A stretch of DNA of 34,890 bases from an uncultured Pelagibacteraceae bacterium. Lineage in GTDB: Bacteria; Pseudomonadota; Alphaproteobacteria; Pelagibacterales; Pelagibacteraceae. The DNA lies in the NCBI GenBank assembly GCA_902572005.1, contig CACGEC010000005.1, positions 1-34,890 on the forward strand, in the 5' to 3' direction. The translations under genes and the position numbers were made by a program. Positions within the stretch are counted from its first letter, which is position 1; each line of letters opens with the position of its first letter. The notes under the pieces were generated by a model. The model was not told the origin of the DNA and did no database searches. It was given only the letters and a program-made list of their open reading frames with translations. Positions 1-8,971 of this stretch are shown here, in pieces.

Positions 1-548
1 ACGGTCATTATGACAACCTTTCATTTAATTCTGCAATTAAAAGAACATTTATTGAAACGGTTAAAAAAAATGGCCATAGCGTTGATGAGGTTGATTTATA
101 TAAGGAAAAATTCGACCCTGTTTTTTCTGGGGAAGACCCAGATGAAACAGTTTTAGATCATAGAAAAAGAATTGAAGTTTCAGATGTAATAGTTCTTATT
201 GCACCCATATGGAATTTTAGAATGCCAGCTATAGTCGAGGGCTGGATAGATAAAGTTCTTGCTCCACCCTGGGCATTTAGATTTAAGAAATTATTTGGAA
301 ATTATGGTTATCCTTTAGGTAATCTTAAGGGAAAAAAAGCAGTTGTATTTTGTACTTATGGCTCACCACAATTTGCAGTTAGAACTTTTTTTTTAAATAT
401 GCCAACAAAGAGATTAAGAAGAGGGGTATTTAATATATGCGGCATAACGGATGTTATATATAGAAGATACTTTGCTGTACCATTTGTAGAAGATAAAAAA
501 AGAAAAAAATTTTTAGAAGATGTCAAAAAAACTGCAAGTAACATTTAA
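1..548 (+). CDS. NAD(P)H oxidoreductase, flavodoxin-like fold (5' end missing)
   Basis: The reading frame is open from base 3, so the gene starts before the window; about 181 residues are visible. The visible start reads GHYDNLSFNSAIK, the usual first-strand/helix signature of the NQO1/MdaB/KefF flavodoxin-fold family (HP..xSFN). It is followed by a central strand ending in LIAPIWNFRMPAIVEGWIDK, the motif that contacts the flavin and packs the dimer. Family members are soluble FMN/FAD enzymes that reduce quinones or electrophiles with NAD(P)H; the substrate here cannot be told. The last 29 bases overlap the start of the next gene, which suggests co-transcription and translational coupling. 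The internal ATG at 222 is not the real start, because homology continues upstream of it. Confidence 0.8.
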   Translation, partial: GHYDNLSFNSAIKRTFIETVKKNGHSVDEVDLYKEKFDPVFSGEDPDETVLDHRKRIEVSDVIVLIAPIWNFRMPAIVEGWIDKVLAPPWAFRFKKLFGNYGYPLGNLKGKKAVVFCTYGSPQFAVRTFFLNMPTKRLRRGVFNICGITDVIYRRYFAVPFVEDKKRKKFLEDVKKTASNI

Positions 549-993
549 AAGTTTAATTGTATTTTTTTTAATAACCAATTTTTCTCATGCAGAACTAATA
601 AATCCAAATAGTAAAATTAAGCCTGAAGAAGTTGTGAAAATTCAGTTAGAGGGACTTCAAAAAAACGATATTGATTTTAAAGATAGCGGTATTGAGCAGA
701 CCTGGAAATTTGCACATCCTAGCAATAAAAAAAATACGGGTCCTCTACCAAATTTCAAAATGATGATTAAAGGAAATTCATATCAAATGCTTTTAGATCA
801 TTTAAGCTACACGGTCACAGAATTAGGTAGTAGTGACAATTGGGCCCAATTTGAAGTGATTATTTTAGATAAAGACAAGATTTACCATAAGTTTAATTGG
901 CGGGTTGAAAAATATATAGAAGATGGACCATTAAAGGATTGTTGGTTGACTACTATGGTCTCTAATCCTATCCCATTGGGAAATTCAATTTGA
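520..993 (+). CDS. Secreted DUF4864-like protein
   Basis: This is a 157-residue protein with a clear signal peptide (basic start, hydrophobic core about residues 11-20, likely cleavage after SHA near residue 24). The mature part contains an EEVVKIQLEGLQ segment, then WKFAHPSNKKNTGPLPNF and a late W-R-V-E-K strand with a CW pair near residues 141-142. This pattern resembles DUF4864, a small periplasmic alpha+beta family of unknown function found in alphaproteobacteria; I assign it by remembered pattern only. The start at 520 lies inside the end of the preceding oxidoreductase gene. Another member of the broad NTF2/SnoaL-like fold remains possible. Confidence 0.6.
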   Translation: MSKKLQVTFKSLIVFFLITNFSHAELINPNSKIKPEEVVKIQLEGLQKNDIDFKDSGIEQTWKFAHPSNKKNTGPLPNFKMMIKGNSYQMLLDHLSYTVTELGSSDNWAQFEVIILDKDKIYHKFNWRVEKYIEDGPLKDCWLTTMVSNPIPLGNSI

Positions 994-1052
994 TGTTCAC
1001 AATGACTACAATTTTGTTTCGAAATGAATAAAAATTTAGTAGGAATCGCTTT

Positions 1053-3485
1053 ATGAAATCAAAAACAAAAGTAGTAGTTGTTGGTGGAGGTGTTGTTGGA
1101 GTTAGTGCACTATATCATCTAGCAAAAAAAGGGTGGTCAGACGTTGTATTGGTTGAGAGGAAAGAATTAACTTCCGGCTCAACTTGGCATGCTGCTGGTT
1201 TGTTACCACTTTTTAATATGAGTTACTCAGTAGGACAACTTCATAAGTATGCGGTGGATCTTTATAAAAAATTAGAGGAAGAGACTGGAAAAAATGTTGG
1301 ATTTAGTGTTGTATCAAATATTCGTTTAGCGAGCAATCAAGATAGAATGGATGAATATCATCAATATGCAGGTGTTGCTAAAACAATTGGAGTAGATGTA
1401 AAATTTTTAACACCTCAACAAGTGAAAGAAATTTGGCCACTATGTCATACTGATGATCTAGTAGGTGCTATCCAACATCCTGAAGATGGATACATACAGC
1501 CAGCAGATTTGACGCAAGCTTTAGCTACAGGCGCTAGAAATATGGGAGCAGAAATTTATAGAAATACTACAGTGACTGCTATGAAGCAAAGCAAGGATGG
1601 ATGGATTGTTGAAACAGATAAAGGATCAATAGAATGTGAACATATAATTTCATGCTCAGGAAACTTTGCAAGACAAACTGGAGAAATGGTTGGATTGGAC
1701 ATACCAGTTATTCCAGTGGAACATCAATACATCGTTACCGAACCGCATCCTGAAATTCAAAAAAGAAAAAAAGAAGGCTTACCTGAAATGGGAGTCCTTA
1801 GAGACAGTGATAGCCGTTGGTACATGAGAGAAGAAGCTGGAGGATTAATTTTAGGTCCATATGAAGATGGTGCTCCGGCGTGTTACGTTGAAGGTCCATC
1901 AAAAAATTCAGAATATGAATTATTTCAAGAAGATTTAGATAGACTTGCGCCGCATATAGAGGGAGCCATTCATAGAGTGCCAGCTTTTGGAGAAGTAGGT
2001 GTCAAAAAAGTTTATAATGGTGCAATTTGTTATACCCCAGATGGTAATCCAATAGTAGGTCCTGCGTGGGGTTTAAAGAATTTTTGGATTAATGAAGGAC
2101 ATAGTTTTGGAATTACAGCTGCTGGTGGAGCTGGCTGGCAATTAGCAGAATGGATTGTCGACGGCGAACCAACAATTGATATGTTAGGTGTTGAACCACG
2201 AAGATATGGAAATTATGCTACGAAATCATATTTAAAAGCTAAGAATGAGGAGGCTTACAGTCATGTTTTCATTACTCATTTTCCTGATGAAGAAAGACCT
2301 GCAGCAAGACCATTAAGAACTTCTCCTTGTTATGAGCGAATGAAAGATCTTGGTGCAGTATTTGGACAAAAATTTGGTTGGGAAAGACCAAACTTTTTTG
2401 CAACAGATGGAATGGAACAAAAAGATGATTGGTCTTTTAGAAGATCTAAATGGTTTGATGCAATTAAAAAGGAATGCCAAAATGTAAAACAAAATGTTGG
2501 TCTTTTGGATATGACAGCATTTGCCAAATGTAGAATTAGAGGTCCTAAGGCTGAAGAATTTTTGGATTATTTAGTTGCAAATAAATTACCAAAAAAAATT
2601 GGAAGAATTGGATTGTGTCATGCTCTAAACACTAAAGGAGGTGTTCACTCAGAATTTACTATTATGAAAGAGGCAGAAAACAGTTATTACCTTGTTTCTG
2701 CAGGAGCAAACTTGAGACTGGATCATGATTGGATCCAAAAATGGATGCCAACTGATGGTTCAGTAATATTTGAGGATCTTACAAATAGTACAGGAGTTCT
2801 AGTTGTAGCTGGTCCAAAAGCTAGGCAATTAATGCAAAAAGTTTCTACAGATGATTTTACAAATGAAAACTTTAAGTGGTTAACAGCTAAAAATGTAAAT
2901 ATTGGTTATGCCCCTGTAAACGCTATGAGAGTTAATTTTGTTGGAGAACTTGGTTGGGAATTGCATCATCCTATTGAATATCAAAATCATATCTTCGATA
3001 AGTTAATGGATGCAGGAAAAGATTTAGGAATTAAACCTTTTGGAATAAGAGCGATGAACAGTTTAAGAGTAGAAAAATCTTACAAGCTTGTCGGGACTGA
3101 ATTATCAATTGAGTATTCACCTTATGAGTCGGGTTTAGACAGGTTCGTCCATCCAAATAAGGGTAATTTTATAGGGCTCGAAGCGCTTAATAAATGGAGA
3201 GAAAAAGGTTTTGATAATAAGTTAGTAACACTTGAGGTTCATAATACTACTGACTCAGATGTATTGGGAAATAATCCAATATACAAAGATGATAAAGTAG
3301 TTGGTAGAGCCACGGGTGGTGAATATGGATTTAGGATAGATAAATCTATTGCATTAGCGATGGTAAAGCCTGATCTAGCAAATGTTGGAGAAAAACTTAA
3401 AGTTGATATTCTTGGAAAAATGTATGAGGCAACTATCCTTGATGAGAGTCCCTATGACTCTGAAAATAAATTATTGAGAGCTTAA
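1053..3485 (+). CDS. Dimethylglycine/sarcosine dehydrogenase-type FAD protein with GcvT domain
   Basis: The protein has 810 residues. Residues 7-40 form a DAO-type FAD Rossmann motif ([17 protein letters not shown]). GSTWHAAGL follows at residues 42-50; its His46 aligns with the histidine that carries covalent FAD in mitochondrial DMGDH. Residues from about 420 to the C terminus resemble the GcvT/aminomethyltransferase folate domain (for example [13 protein letters not shown] and [12 protein letters not shown]). The family oxidatively demethylates dimethylglycine or sarcosine, passing electrons to ETF and the methyl carbon to tetrahydrofolate. ETF beta, ETF alpha and ETF-QO follow directly, which fits this role. 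An AGGA ribosome site lies 8 bases before the ATG. The exact substrate (dimethylglycine, sarcosine or another N-methyl compound) cannot be fixed from sequence alone. Confidence 0.85.
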   Translation: MKSKTKVVVVGGGVVGVSALYHLAKKGWSDVVLVERKELTSGSTWHAAGLLPLFNMSYSVGQLHKYAVDLYKKLEEETGKNVGFSVVSNIRLASNQDRMDEYHQYAGVAKTIGVDVKFLTPQQVKEIWPLCHTDDLVGAIQHPEDGYIQPADLTQALATGARNMGAEIYRNTTVTAMKQSKDGWIVETDKGSIECEHIISCSGNFARQTGEMVGLDIPVIPVEHQYIVTEPHPEIQKRKKEGLPEMGVLRDSDSRWYMREEAGGLILGPYEDGAPACYVEGPSKNSEYELFQEDLDRLAPHIEGAIHRVPAFGEVGVKKVYNGAICYTPDGNPIVGPAWGLKNFWINEGHSFGITAAGGAGWQLAEWIVDGEPTIDMLGVEPRRYGNYATKSYLKAKNEEAYSHVFITHFPDEERPAARPLRTSPCYERMKDLGAVFGQKFGWERPNFFATDGMEQKDDWSFRRSKWFDAIKKECQNVKQNVGLLDMTAFAKCRIRGPKAEEFLDYLVANKLPKKIGRIGLCHALNTKGGVHSEFTIMKEAENSYYLVSAGANLRLDHDWIQKWMPTDGSVIFEDLTNSTGVLVVAGPKARQLMQKVSTDDFTNENFKWLTAKNVNIGYAPVNAMRVNFVGELGWELHHPIEYQNHIFDKLMDAGKDLGIKPFGIRAMNSLRVEKSYKLVGTELSIEYSPYESGLDRFVHPNKGNFIGLEALNKWREKGFDNKLVTLEVHNTTDSDVLGNNPIYKDDKVVGRATGGEYGFRIDKSIALAMVKPDLANVGEKLKVDILGKMYEATILDESPYDSENKLLRA

Positions 3486-4234
3486 TGAAAATCTTAGTCG
3501 CAGTTAAAAGAGTTATTGATTACAATGTTCAAATAAGAGTTAAGGAAGATGGCTCCGGTATTGTCACTGACAATGTTAAGATGTCAACAAATCCCCCTGA
3601 TGATAATGCAATCGAAGAGGCTGTTAAAATAAAAGAGTCTGGAAAAGCAACAGAAGTTGTAGCAGTTTCAGTTGGAGATGAAAAAGCACAAGAAACCGTT
3701 AGAAAAGCCCTAGCAGTTGGAGCAGACAGGGGCATACTTGTTAAAACGGAAGGTATTATTGAACCTCTAGCAGTATCAAAGGTCTTGCAAAAAGTTGTTG
3801 AGAAAGAAAAGCCTGATTTAGTTTTTATGGGTAAGCAAGCTATCGATGATGATTGTAATCAAACAGGACAAATGCTGGCAGCACTATTGAATTGGCCACA
3901 GGCTACATTCGCATCAAAAATTGAGGTAAAAGATAAATTATTATTAGTGACAAGGGAAGTCGATGAAGGTTTAGAAACTATTGAAGTAAATGTTCCAGCA
4001 ATAGTTACATGTGATTTAAGATTAAATGAACCAAGATATGCTTCTTTGCCAAATATAATGAAAGCAAAGAAGAAGCCAATTGAGCAAATAAATGCCTCTG
4101 ATTTAGAGGTTGATACGAAACCTAGAATTGAACAAATCAAAGTTGAAGAACCTCCGAAAAGGAAAGCAGGGATTAAGGTCGCAAGTGTTGAAGAATTAGT
4201 TCAAAAATTAAAAAATGAGGCTAAAGTAATATAA
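3485..4234 (+). CDS. etfB: Electron transfer flavoprotein beta subunit
   Basis: The length of 249 residues is typical of EtfB. The N terminus [19 protein letters not shown] is the standard EtfB start. The AMP-binding segment is visible in the middle ([23 protein letters not shown], about residues 112-134), and it is followed by the recognition-loop region with [20 protein letters not shown], used for docking to dehydrogenases. It forms the heterodimer with EtfA and takes electrons from acyl-CoA or methylamine-type dehydrogenases. Its ATG shares one base with the upstream stop codon (TAATG) and its own stop overlaps etfA in the same way, so the three genes are probably translationally coupled. 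Confidence 0.95.
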   Translation: MKILVAVKRVIDYNVQIRVKEDGSGIVTDNVKMSTNPPDDNAIEEAVKIKESGKATEVVAVSVGDEKAQETVRKALAVGADRGILVKTEGIIEPLAVSKVLQKVVEKEKPDLVFMGKQAIDDDCNQTGQMLAALLNWPQATFASKIEVKDKLLLVTREVDEGLETIEVNVPAIVTCDLRLNEPRYASLPNIMKAKKKPIEQINASDLEVDTKPRIEQIKVEEPPKRKAGIKVASVEELVQKLKNEAKVI

Positions 4235-5187
4235 TGTCAGTTTTATTAATAGCAGAACATAATAATAAAGAAGTAAAACCTTTTACTTTAAACGCAATTT
4301 CTGCAGCATCCCAAATAAATGAGGATGTTCATGTATTAGTTTTAGGATCAAATTCAGATAGTGTAGCTAAATCTATTTCAGAAGTTCCAAATGTAAAAAA
4401 AGTAATACATATAAATAACCCTATTTATGAGAATTATTTAGCAGAAAACTACACATCAGTTATAATTAAACTTGCAGAAAATTATTCACATATTATTTGT
4501 TCAGCAAATACATTTGGAAAAAATTTAATGCCGAGAGTTGCAGCTTTATTAGATGTTTCTCAAGTAAGTGATATTACAAAGGTAATTTCTGAAGATACTT
4601 TTTTAAGACCAATTTATGCAGGCAATGCATTTGCCACTGTTAAAAGTAACGATAAAATTAAATGTGTAACAATAAGACCAACATCATTTGATCCTGCTCC
4701 ATCATCAGGAGGATCAGCTGAAATCCAAAATAGTGATCCTGCAGATGCAACCACCCTATCAAAATTTGTTAAAAAGGAAGAAATTAAATCAGACAGACCA
4801 GAACTTGGAACTGCGAGAGTAGTTGTGTCAGGTGGAAGAGGAATGCAAAGTGGAGAAAATTTTAAATTGATTACTGCAGTTGCAGACAAATTAAATGCTG
4901 CAATAGGAGCATCTAGAGCTGCAGTTGATGCTGGCTATATCACTAACGATCATCAAGTTGGGCAAACAGGCAAAGTTGTAGTTCCTGATTTGTATATTGC
5001 TGTTGGTATTTCAGGTGCGATTCAGCATTTAGCAGGGATGAAAGAGAGTAAAGTCATAGTTGCTATTAATAAAGATGGTGAGGCCCCGATTTTTAGTGTG
5101 GCAGATTATGGTTTAGAAGCTGACCTTTTTGAAGCTCTACCAAAATTCTTGGAAGAATTGAACAAATTAAACACTATACAAAAATAA
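4234..5187 (+). CDS. etfA: Electron transfer flavoprotein alpha subunit
   Basis: This 317-residue protein has the EtfA C-terminal FAD domain. It shows VVSGGRGMQSGENF around residues 198-211, then AIGASRAAVDAGYI, the QVGQTGKVV loop, and PDLYIAVGISGAIQHLAGM, ending in EAPIFSVADYGLEADLFE. These are the residues that hold the FAD isoalloxazine and ADP parts in the EtfAB dimer. The gene starts on the last base of etfB's stop codon. ETF-QO follows after 23 bases, giving a complete path from flavoprotein dehydrogenase to ubiquinone. Confidence 0.95.
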   Translation: MSVLLIAEHNNKEVKPFTLNAISAASQINEDVHVLVLGSNSDSVAKSISEVPNVKKVIHINNPIYENYLAENYTSVIIKLAENYSHIICSANTFGKNLMPRVAALLDVSQVSDITKVISEDTFLRPIYAGNAFATVKSNDKIKCVTIRPTSFDPAPSSGGSAEIQNSDPADATTLSKFVKKEEIKSDRPELGTARVVVSGGRGMQSGENFKLITAVADKLNAAIGASRAAVDAGYITNDHQVGQTGKVVVPDLYIAVGISGAIQHLAGMKESKVIVAINKDGEAPIFSVADYGLEADLFEALPKFLEELNKLNTIQK

Positions 5188-5210
5188 TAGAATCTGTAAA
5201 AAATTAGATT

Positions 5211-6830
5211 ATGTCCAGAGAGACAATGGAATATGACGTTGTTATCGTAGGTGGGGGTCCATCAGGACTAACTACGGCTATTAAACTTAAACAATTAAAT
5301 CCAAATTTAAATATTTGTGTTTTAGAAAAGGCTTCTGAAATTGGAGCACATATTTTAAGTGGGAATGTCTTTGAAACCAGAGCTTTAGATGAATTATTTC
5401 CAAATTGGAAGGAATTAAACACACCTATTAAAACAAAAGTTACTAAAGAAAAATTTTTATTTTTAGGAAAAACAAAATCACTAAGTTGGCCAACATGGCT
5501 TTTACCATCTGTTCAGCAAAATCATAAAAACTATATAATAAGTCTTGCCAACTTGTGTAGGTGGCTTGCAGAACAAGCTGAAAATTTAGGAGTTGAAATT
5601 TTTCCAGGATTTCCTGCTAGCGAAATCCTATATAATGAAGATGGTTCAGTTAAAGGTGTAGCTACTCAAGATATGGGAATTGATAAAGAAGGTAATAAAA
5701 AAGATAGTTATGAACCTGGTATAGAATTATTAGGTAGAGTAACTGTTTTTGCTGAGGGATGTAGAGGACATTTAGGAAAACAATTAATAGAAAAATTTGA
5801 GTTGGACAAAGGTAAAGATCCGCAACAGTATGGTATTGGATTTAAAGAAATTTGGGAAATTGAAGAAAAAAAACATGAGGAAGGTTTAGTGATGCATACA
5901 GCAGGCTGGCCATTAGATAATGATACGTACGGTGGAAGTTTTATGTATCATGCGGAAAATAAACAAGTTTTTTTAGGATATGTAATTGGTTTAGATTATA
6001 AAAATCCGCATTTATCTCCTTTCGATGAGTTTCAAAGATTCAAGACTCATCCAGCAATAAAAAAGATAATTGAAGGTGGAAAAAGAATTTCTTATGGTGC
6101 AAGAGCATTGATTGAGGGTGGATTTCAAAGTCTACCAAAAATGTTCATGCCAGGTGCATTGTTAATAGGTTGCGATGCCGGCACATTGAATATGCCAAAA
6201 ATAAAAGGATCACATACTGCAATGAAAAGTGGAATATTGGCAGCTGAGACTATTAATGAGCATATTAATGACAGTAAAGACCTATCTATTTTTGAGCAAA
6301 AGTTTAAAAAAAGCTGGTTATTTGAGGAACTATATAAAGCCAGAAATGTTAAGCCTAGCTTTAGCTGGGGTTTAATTTTAGGAATAATTTTTACTGGAAT
6401 TGATCAGATTTTATTCAGAGGAAAAATGCCTTTTACATTAAAACACAAACATGCTGATCATGAAACCCTTAAATCAGCTTCGGAAATGCCTAAAATAGAT
6501 TATCCGAAACCAGATAATGTTATAACTTTTGATAAAACAAGTTCAGTTTACTTGACTGGAACAAACCATGTTGATAACCAACCAGTTCACTTGCAATTAA
6601 AAGATCCGAATTTACCAATAAGTTATACTTTGGGAGAATTTGATGAGCCTGCTCAAAGATATTGTCCTGCAGGTGTATATGAGGTGCAAAAAGAAAATGA
6701 GATTAATAAATTTGTAATTAATTCACAAAATTGCATTCATTGCAAAACGTGTGATATTAAAGAACCATCTCAAAATATCACATGGGTTACTCCTGAGGGT
6801 GGCGGCGGCCCGAAGTATGGAAATATGTAA
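5211..6830 (+). CDS. Electron transfer flavoprotein-ubiquinone oxidoreductase
   Basis: The protein has 539 residues. The FAD Rossmann motif YDVVIVGGGPSGLTTAIKL lies near residues 8-26. The C-terminal domain binds one [4Fe-4S] cluster through Cys485, Cys508, Cys511 and Cys514 (CPAGVYEV and CIHCKTCDIKEP), and the chain ends in the family tail TPEGGGGPKYGNM. The enzyme sits on the inner face of the membrane, takes electrons from ETF and reduces ubiquinone. A second ATG five codons downstream (EYDVV) is an alternative start that would shorten only the disordered tip. It is the last gene of the dehydrogenase/ETF unit; its stop codon directly abuts the stop of the convergent DUF2237 gene, with no terminator visible between them. 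Confidence 0.95.
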   Translation: MSRETMEYDVVIVGGGPSGLTTAIKLKQLNPNLNICVLEKASEIGAHILSGNVFETRALDELFPNWKELNTPIKTKVTKEKFLFLGKTKSLSWPTWLLPSVQQNHKNYIISLANLCRWLAEQAENLGVEIFPGFPASEILYNEDGSVKGVATQDMGIDKEGNKKDSYEPGIELLGRVTVFAEGCRGHLGKQLIEKFELDKGKDPQQYGIGFKEIWEIEEKKHEEGLVMHTAGWPLDNDTYGGSFMYHAENKQVFLGYVIGLDYKNPHLSPFDEFQRFKTHPAIKKIIEGGKRISYGARALIEGGFQSLPKMFMPGALLIGCDAGTLNMPKIKGSHTAMKSGILAAETINEHINDSKDLSIFEQKFKKSWLFEELYKARNVKPSFSWGLILGIIFTGIDQILFRGKMPFTLKHKHADHETLKSASEMPKIDYPKPDNVITFDKTSSVYLTGTNHVDNQPVHLQLKDPNLPISYTLGEFDEPAQRYCPAGVYEVQKENEINKFVINSQNCIHCKTCDIKEPSQNITWVTPEGGGGPKYGNM

Positions 6831-7214
6831 CTAAGACAAGTCTATTGCGAATTTCTTAAGTGTTTCAATTGGTAAAATTTTCAGAGTGTTTTCGTGAGTT
6901 CTTTTTAAATATATAGGGCAACCTTTGCCAGCTTCCACTGCTCTTGCATACCAGGTTGCACACACGCACCATCCATCACCATCTTTTAAACCTGGAAAAC
7001 CAAATTCAGGATGAGGTGTTATCAAATCATTGCCTGCAACTTTACACCATTCTAAAAATTCAGTCGTAACTTTTGCGCAAACTGTATGTAATCCATGATC
7101 GTTTTCATCTGTATTACAACAACCGTCTCTGTACCAACCAGTTAATGGATTATTCGAACAAAGTTCTAAATTTTCACCGAGTACATTTTTTTGAACTTTA
7201 TCCATTAAATACAT
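6831..7214 (-). CDS. DUF2237 family protein
   Basis: The protein has 127 residues and matches the DUF2237 pattern: NVLGENLELCSNNPLTGWYR near the start, DGCCNTDENDHGLHTVCA, FPGLKDGDGWCVCATWY and a C-terminal helix. The many conserved Cys, Asp and Trp residues (GCCNT, WCVCA) suggest metal or cofactor binding, but the family has no firmly established function that I know of. It is the last gene of a three-gene minus-strand run after hisI and the 2OG oxygenase, overlapping the latter by 17 bases. An ATG three codons further in (7205) is an equally possible start; neither has a clear ribosome site. Confidence 0.85.
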   Translation of the reverse strand: MYLMDKVQKNVLGENLELCSNNPLTGWYRDGCCNTDENDHGLHTVCAKVTTEFLEWCKVAGNDLITPHPEFGFPGLKDGDGWCVCATWYARAVEAGKGCPIYLKRTHENTLKILPIETLKKFAIDLS

Positions 7215-7806
7215 CGAATGTTTTTTTATCTATATCTATATTAAATGAAAAAGATCTTCTTTCACCTTCTCTTTTAAATGGGTAAGCAGTGTGCATTAAG
7301 TAATTTGGAAATAATATCAAATCTCCAATTTTAGGATTGTGATTAAATAAACTATTATTTAAAAATGATTTAGAACCATGAATAAAATCAATCGTACCAT
7401 TAGTCTTAAGTCGTTTACGACTTTTAGTTATATTTTTAGGAATCTTTAAATATCCTACTCCAGAAATATTACCACTATGAAAATGTATAGGGTTATACTC
7501 ATTTTTAAATTGTCTTACTACCCACATATTTCTTAGAACTATTTTTTTAGCTTTTCTTTTTGAACTTTTATTTATGTATTTTTTAACGCTGTCTCCAATG
7601 AATTTTAAAAGATTTTTTTTAATAAAATTTGAACTAAGTTTTATTTCTTGTTTCACTTGACCAACAAGTTTATTCGAGTAATCACTTTTTTTTAATTTTT
7701 TTTTATCGATTAATATATTATCCACCTCTTTATTAATTTTATTTATCAAATTTTTTGGAATTTTTAAAATAGCAATTTTAGGACCAAATGGGCTTAAAAT
7801 TTTCAT
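7198..7806 (-). CDS. Putative 2-oxoglutarate/Fe(II)-dependent oxygenase
   Basis: This 202-residue protein has a poorly conserved, very Lys-rich N-terminal half and a double-stranded beta-helix core in the second half. The core shows NPIHFHSGNISGVGYL (His108 and His110), GDLILFPNYLMHTAYP (His172) and ERRSFSFNIDI (Arg183/184, candidate 2-oxoglutarate salt bridge). This order (HxH, then H, then R with SFN) fits the uncharacterised TIGR02466-type 2OG-Fe(II) oxygenases common in marine bacteria and phages. The Asp of the usual HxD pair is not obvious. The substrate is unknown. It lies 5 bases after hisI on the minus strand and overlaps the DUF2237 gene. Confidence 0.7.
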   Translation of the reverse strand: MKILSPFGPKIAILKIPKNLINKINKEVDNILIDKKKLKKSDYSNKLVGQVKQEIKLSSNFIKKNLLKFIGDSVKKYINKSSKRKAKKIVLRNMWVVRQFKNEYNPIHFHSGNISGVGYLKIPKNITKSRKRLKTNGTIDFIHGSKSFLNNSLFNHNPKIGDLILFPNYLMHTAYPFKREGERRSFSFNIDIDKKTFDVFNG

Positions 7807-7811
7807 TGATA

Positions 7812-8279
7812 TTATATTTTAGTTGGGTTCGGTTGACCTTTATAAACTTTTTCAGGATCGAATTTTTTTTCTTTTTCTAAAAATTTCATCTCAACTTTTC
7901 TACCATTGTTAATTGCTCCAAGAGGAATTGATCTATAAAAACAAGATCTATATCCTACATGACAACTTGCACCATCCCCAATATCAACTGTTAACCATAT
8001 AGAATCTTGATCATCATCGATCCTTATCTCAATAACTTTTTGAATAAAGCCACTTGTTTTGCCTTTATGCCAAATAGCTTTCCTTGACCGACTAAAATAA
8101 TGGGCTTCTTTTGTTTCAATAGTTTTTTTTAATGCTTCAACATTCATATATCCATGCATTAAAATTTCTTTAGTTTTTGAACACATAGTGATGACAGGGA
8201 TGAGGCCATCATTATCAAATTTAGGTGATAAAAGATTTCCCTCTTCAATTTCAACTACATTCTCTCTTTTTTTGAACAT
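7812..8279 (-). CDS. hisI: Phosphoribosyl-AMP cyclohydrolase
   Basis: HisI opens the purine ring of phosphoribosyl-AMP in histidine synthesis. The 155-residue protein lacks the HisE pyrophosphohydrolase domain, so it is monofunctional. Visible motifs are MHGYMNVEAL (residues 41-50), HYFSRSRKAIWHKGKTSG (60-77), an acidic metal site IDDDQD (87-92) and GASCHVGYRSCFYR (103-116) with Cys106 and Cys113. In many HisI proteins the acidic site reads DCDxD and its Cys joins the other two in binding zinc; here that position is Asp89. I recall the DDDQD form as common in alphaproteobacterial HisI, so it is probably a lineage variant rather than damage. It is the first gene of a minus-strand run and is divergent from folE. 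Confidence 0.95.
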   Translation of the reverse strand: MFKKRENVVEIEEGNLLSPKFDNDGLIPVITMCSKTKEILMHGYMNVEALKKTIETKEAHYFSRSRKAIWHKGKTSGFIQKVIEIRIDDDQDSIWLTVDIGDGASCHVGYRSCFYRSIPLGAINNGRKVEMKFLEKEKKFDPEKVYKGQPNPTKI

Positions 8280-8355
8280 AATAAGTTATTATGTAGCATA
8301 TATAAGTAGATTTTAAATATTTTAAAATTATGAAAAAATATGTATAAAACTCATC

Positions 8356-8970
8356 ATGAAACTTGTTAAAGATACGGAAAGCGAAAGTACAATTAAAAAA
8401 ATCTCGGATAAAGAAGCTGAAGAAGCTTTTAAAACAATTTTATCGTGGATGGGCGAAGATCCTAATAGAGAGGGATTACTAGAAACACCTAAAAGAGTTG
8501 TAAAAGCTTTCAAAGAATACTTTAAGGGATATAAAGAAGATCCCAATCAGATCCTAGATAAGACCTTTGGAGATGTTGAAGGTTATGATGATATGGTTGT
8601 TCAAAAAAATATTTCTATTCAAAGTCATTGCGAACATCATATGGCGCCAATTATTGGAAAAGCTCATGTAGCTTATATTCCTAAAGATAGAGTAGTCGGC
8701 TTAAGTAAATTGGCTAGAGTTGTTGAAGTGTTTTCTAAAAGGCTTCAGACACAGGAGAGACTAACTATGCAAATTGCGAATACACTAATGGAATCATTAG
8801 ACGCAAAAGGTGTAGCGGTAACCATTGACTCTACTCATCAATGTATGACGATGCGAGGTATTAAAAAAGAACAAGCAACGACCGTTACTAATTATTATCT
8901 TGGTCAATTCAAGGATGATCTAAGTTTTCAAAATAGATATTTAAGATTTATCAGTATTAAAAAAGATTAA
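8356..8970 (+). CDS. folE: GTP cyclohydrolase I
   Basis: FolE converts GTP to dihydroneopterin triphosphate, the first step of folate synthesis. The 204-residue protein carries NREGLLETPKRV (37-48), the zinc/catalytic segment QSHCEHHMAPIIGKAHVAYI (89-108, with Cys92 and His95), VVGLSKLARVVEVFSKRLQ (113-131) and STHQCMTMRG (159-168, zinc ligand Cys163). All active-site residues expected for the type I, zinc-dependent enzyme are present. It is divergent from hisI across a 76-base AT-rich gap that must hold promoters for both, though I could not pick convincing -35/-10 pairs there. The next gene starts 2 bases after its stop. Confidence 0.97.
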   Translation: MKLVKDTESESTIKKISDKEAEEAFKTILSWMGEDPNREGLLETPKRVVKAFKEYFKGYKEDPNQILDKTFGDVEGYDDMVVQKNISIQSHCEHHMAPIIGKAHVAYIPKDRVVGLSKLARVVEVFSKRLQTQERLTMQIANTLMESLDAKGVAVTIDSTHQCMTMRGIKKEQATTVTNYYLGQFKDDLSFQNRYLRFISIKKD

Positions 8971-8971
8971 A

